Of a stretch of 64,000 nt of DNA, positions 62,855 to 64,000 are shown one piece after another. The notes beneath the pieces are model-generated. The model did no database searches and was not told where the DNA came from. It was given only the letters and a program-made list of their open reading frames with translations. This DNA is from Ricinus communis. Lineage: Eukaryota > Streptophyta > Magnoliopsida > Malpighiales > Euphorbiaceae. Each line of letters begins with the position of its first letter. Position 1 is the first letter of the stretch. Position numbers and translations under genes: made by a program. The stretch is from contig NC_063259.1 in assembly GCF_019578655.1 (NCBI RefSeq), forward strand, positions 11,064,489-11,128,488, given 5' to 3'.

Positions 62855-64000
62855 CAGTTGCCCCCAGATTCTCATTAGGGAACTCTAGATCCCAAAAGTC
62901 TTCTCCCTCAATCGCATTCTGAGCTAAAAAATCCACTACAGTCCTACCCTTGACTACCTTCTTAGTGATGTACTTAATGTCAAATTATGTAAGGAGTACT
63001 AAACATTTAGCCAGCTTTCCCATAAGAGACAGAGCTTCAAACAAGTATTTCAGCAAGTCTATTTTCAAAACTGCTTGCACCCTATTAGATTGGAAATTAT
63101 GTCTTAACTTTCTCATAGCCCATATCATGGCTAGACACGTCCTTTATACAAGGTTATATTTTGACTCATAAGGCAGCAACTTCTTACTATGATAATAGAC
63201 TGCATGTTCTACGTCATTAGGCCCACACTGCGCCAATATCGCTCCCATGGCTTCTTTTTCCAAGGCCAAGTGTAGAATCAATGATTTTCATCCTTTGGCC
63301 GCTTCAATAGATACTCTTTAATACTGTCAAAAGCTTTCTAACGGTGTTCATCTTATATAATGGGTTGGTGTTTCCTTAAAGCTTAAATATAGGATCACAA
63401 ACCATTATGAGCTTGGAAATGAAGTTGCTGATATATTATAGACGTCCTAAAAATCCTCTGACCTCTTTCTTGATTTTTGGCATTGGCATCTCTTGAATAG
63501 CCTTTACCTTATTCGAATCAATTTCTATTCCTTGTTGACTTACCATATGCCCTAGCAACTTTCCTAACATTACTCTAAATATACTCTTCTTCATATTTAA
63601 CCTTAGATTATACCTTTCCACCCATCCTAAGAACTTATTAAGAGCTTGGAAGTGCCCTTCCTTTGTTTTAGACTTTACTATCATATCATCTATATACACC
63701 TCCACATCCTTGTGCATCATGTCGTGAAACAAGCTAGTGGCTATTCTGTGATCACCTTATAGTAGTATGTTCCCCACTCGGTATTATCTTCAGCTTGTCT
63801 GCTACTGCCATCATAATCAAGTTGTATCCAGAGAAACCATCGGTGAAACACTACATAGCAATTGAAGCTGCGCTATCAACTATGACATCTATGTGAGGAA
63901 GAGGAAAGTCATCCTTAGGGCATGCCTTGTTTAGATCTCGATAACCTATACTCATTCTTACTTTACCATCCTTCTTCAGGATGGGGACGATGTTCGTCGA
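62855..64000 (-). pseudogene. I: Tat-like RT and RNase H start, runs off the window
   Basis: Minus strand from the window edge: TNIVPILKKDGKVRMSIGYR, DLNKACPKDD, a degraded part, HDMMHKDVEVYIDDMIVKSK (YIDD, RT catalytic motif), LLGHMVSQQGIEIDSNKVKA, EVRGFLG, then the RNase H start with FDIKYITKKVVKGRTVVDFL and EGEDFWDLEFPNENLGA. It ends at the J LTR. It is colinear with the inverted part of F2 and gives the reference order for it. Frameshifts and stops in several places. Confidence 0.75.

Noticed and set aside
1..64000. CRISPR arrays, bacterial operons or ribosome binding sites
   Set aside because: Sequence is plant nuclear DNA dominated by LTR elements; the repeated GC-rich units are irregular palindromes without spacer regularity.

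Overview
The window is a stretch of nuclear DNA from a flowering plant, probably a eudicot. It is AT-rich and almost wholly built of nested, decayed LTR retrotransposons, with no intact host gene; this looks like pericentromeric or other heterochromatic DNA. The plant signature is the primer site TGGCGCCGTTGCCGGGGATC, complementary to the 3' end of plant tRNA-Asp, together with Athila-like and Tat/Ogre-like proteins. I cannot name the species. The only host-gene trace is one exon plus intron of a NEDD1-like WD40 gene at 31200-31754. Element letters below are my own.

Layout. 1-3507: D, minus-strand Athila-like remnant. 3508-27769: B1, plus-strand Athila-like element, interrupted by C (5993-12210, minus, TSD AAAAC) in its protease and by A (14906-23455, plus, TSD ATCAG) in its ORF1. 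27770-31199: F1, part of a Tat/Ogre-like element into which B1 inserted. 31200-31754: NEDD1-like fragment. 31755-35557: K, 3' part of a Ty1/copia element carrying an ORF1-like gene. 35558-43885: F2, gag, protease, G-patch and RT-RNase H of the Tat-like element, with the RT-RNase H part inverted and holding G (38988-42983), which itself holds solo LTR H (40745-42195). 43886-53620: B2, second copy of B. 53621-about 61130: rest of F2 (integrase end, antisense DUF7745-like ORF, plant-mobile-domain remnant, probable 3' LTR). About 61195-62854: J, chromovirus-like LTR, minus. 62855-64000: I, minus-strand Tat-like RT-RNase H running off the window.

B1/F1 and B2/F2 are two copies of one segment: B sits at the same place in the same RNase H gene, and the 5-bp target duplication TATGT survives on the left of B2 and on the right of B1. 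Both gag copies share an early TGA. A and C occur only in copy 1; the inversion, G and H lie in the part of F seen only in copy 2.

The most interesting theme is the organisation of the Athila-like elements A, B, C and D. They have lost RT, RNase H and integrase (A and C also the capsid part of Gag), yet A and B keep a second gene, ORF1. In A, B1 and B2 ORF1 is preceded by a GC-rich palindrome array (CACGGCCGTG type), a TATA box, a short leader and a 450-565 nt intron with good splice signals, ending 5 nt before the ORF1 start codon. The same array-plus-TATA layout is found in the LTR promoters. A second copy of the polypurine tract (CAAGTGTGGGGT) lies just 3' of ORF1, and a conserved hairpin (TTTGGG-AGGCAC-CCCAAA type) follows the gag/pol stop. 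The copia element K has an analogous ORF1 with its own GC-rich block and TATA box.
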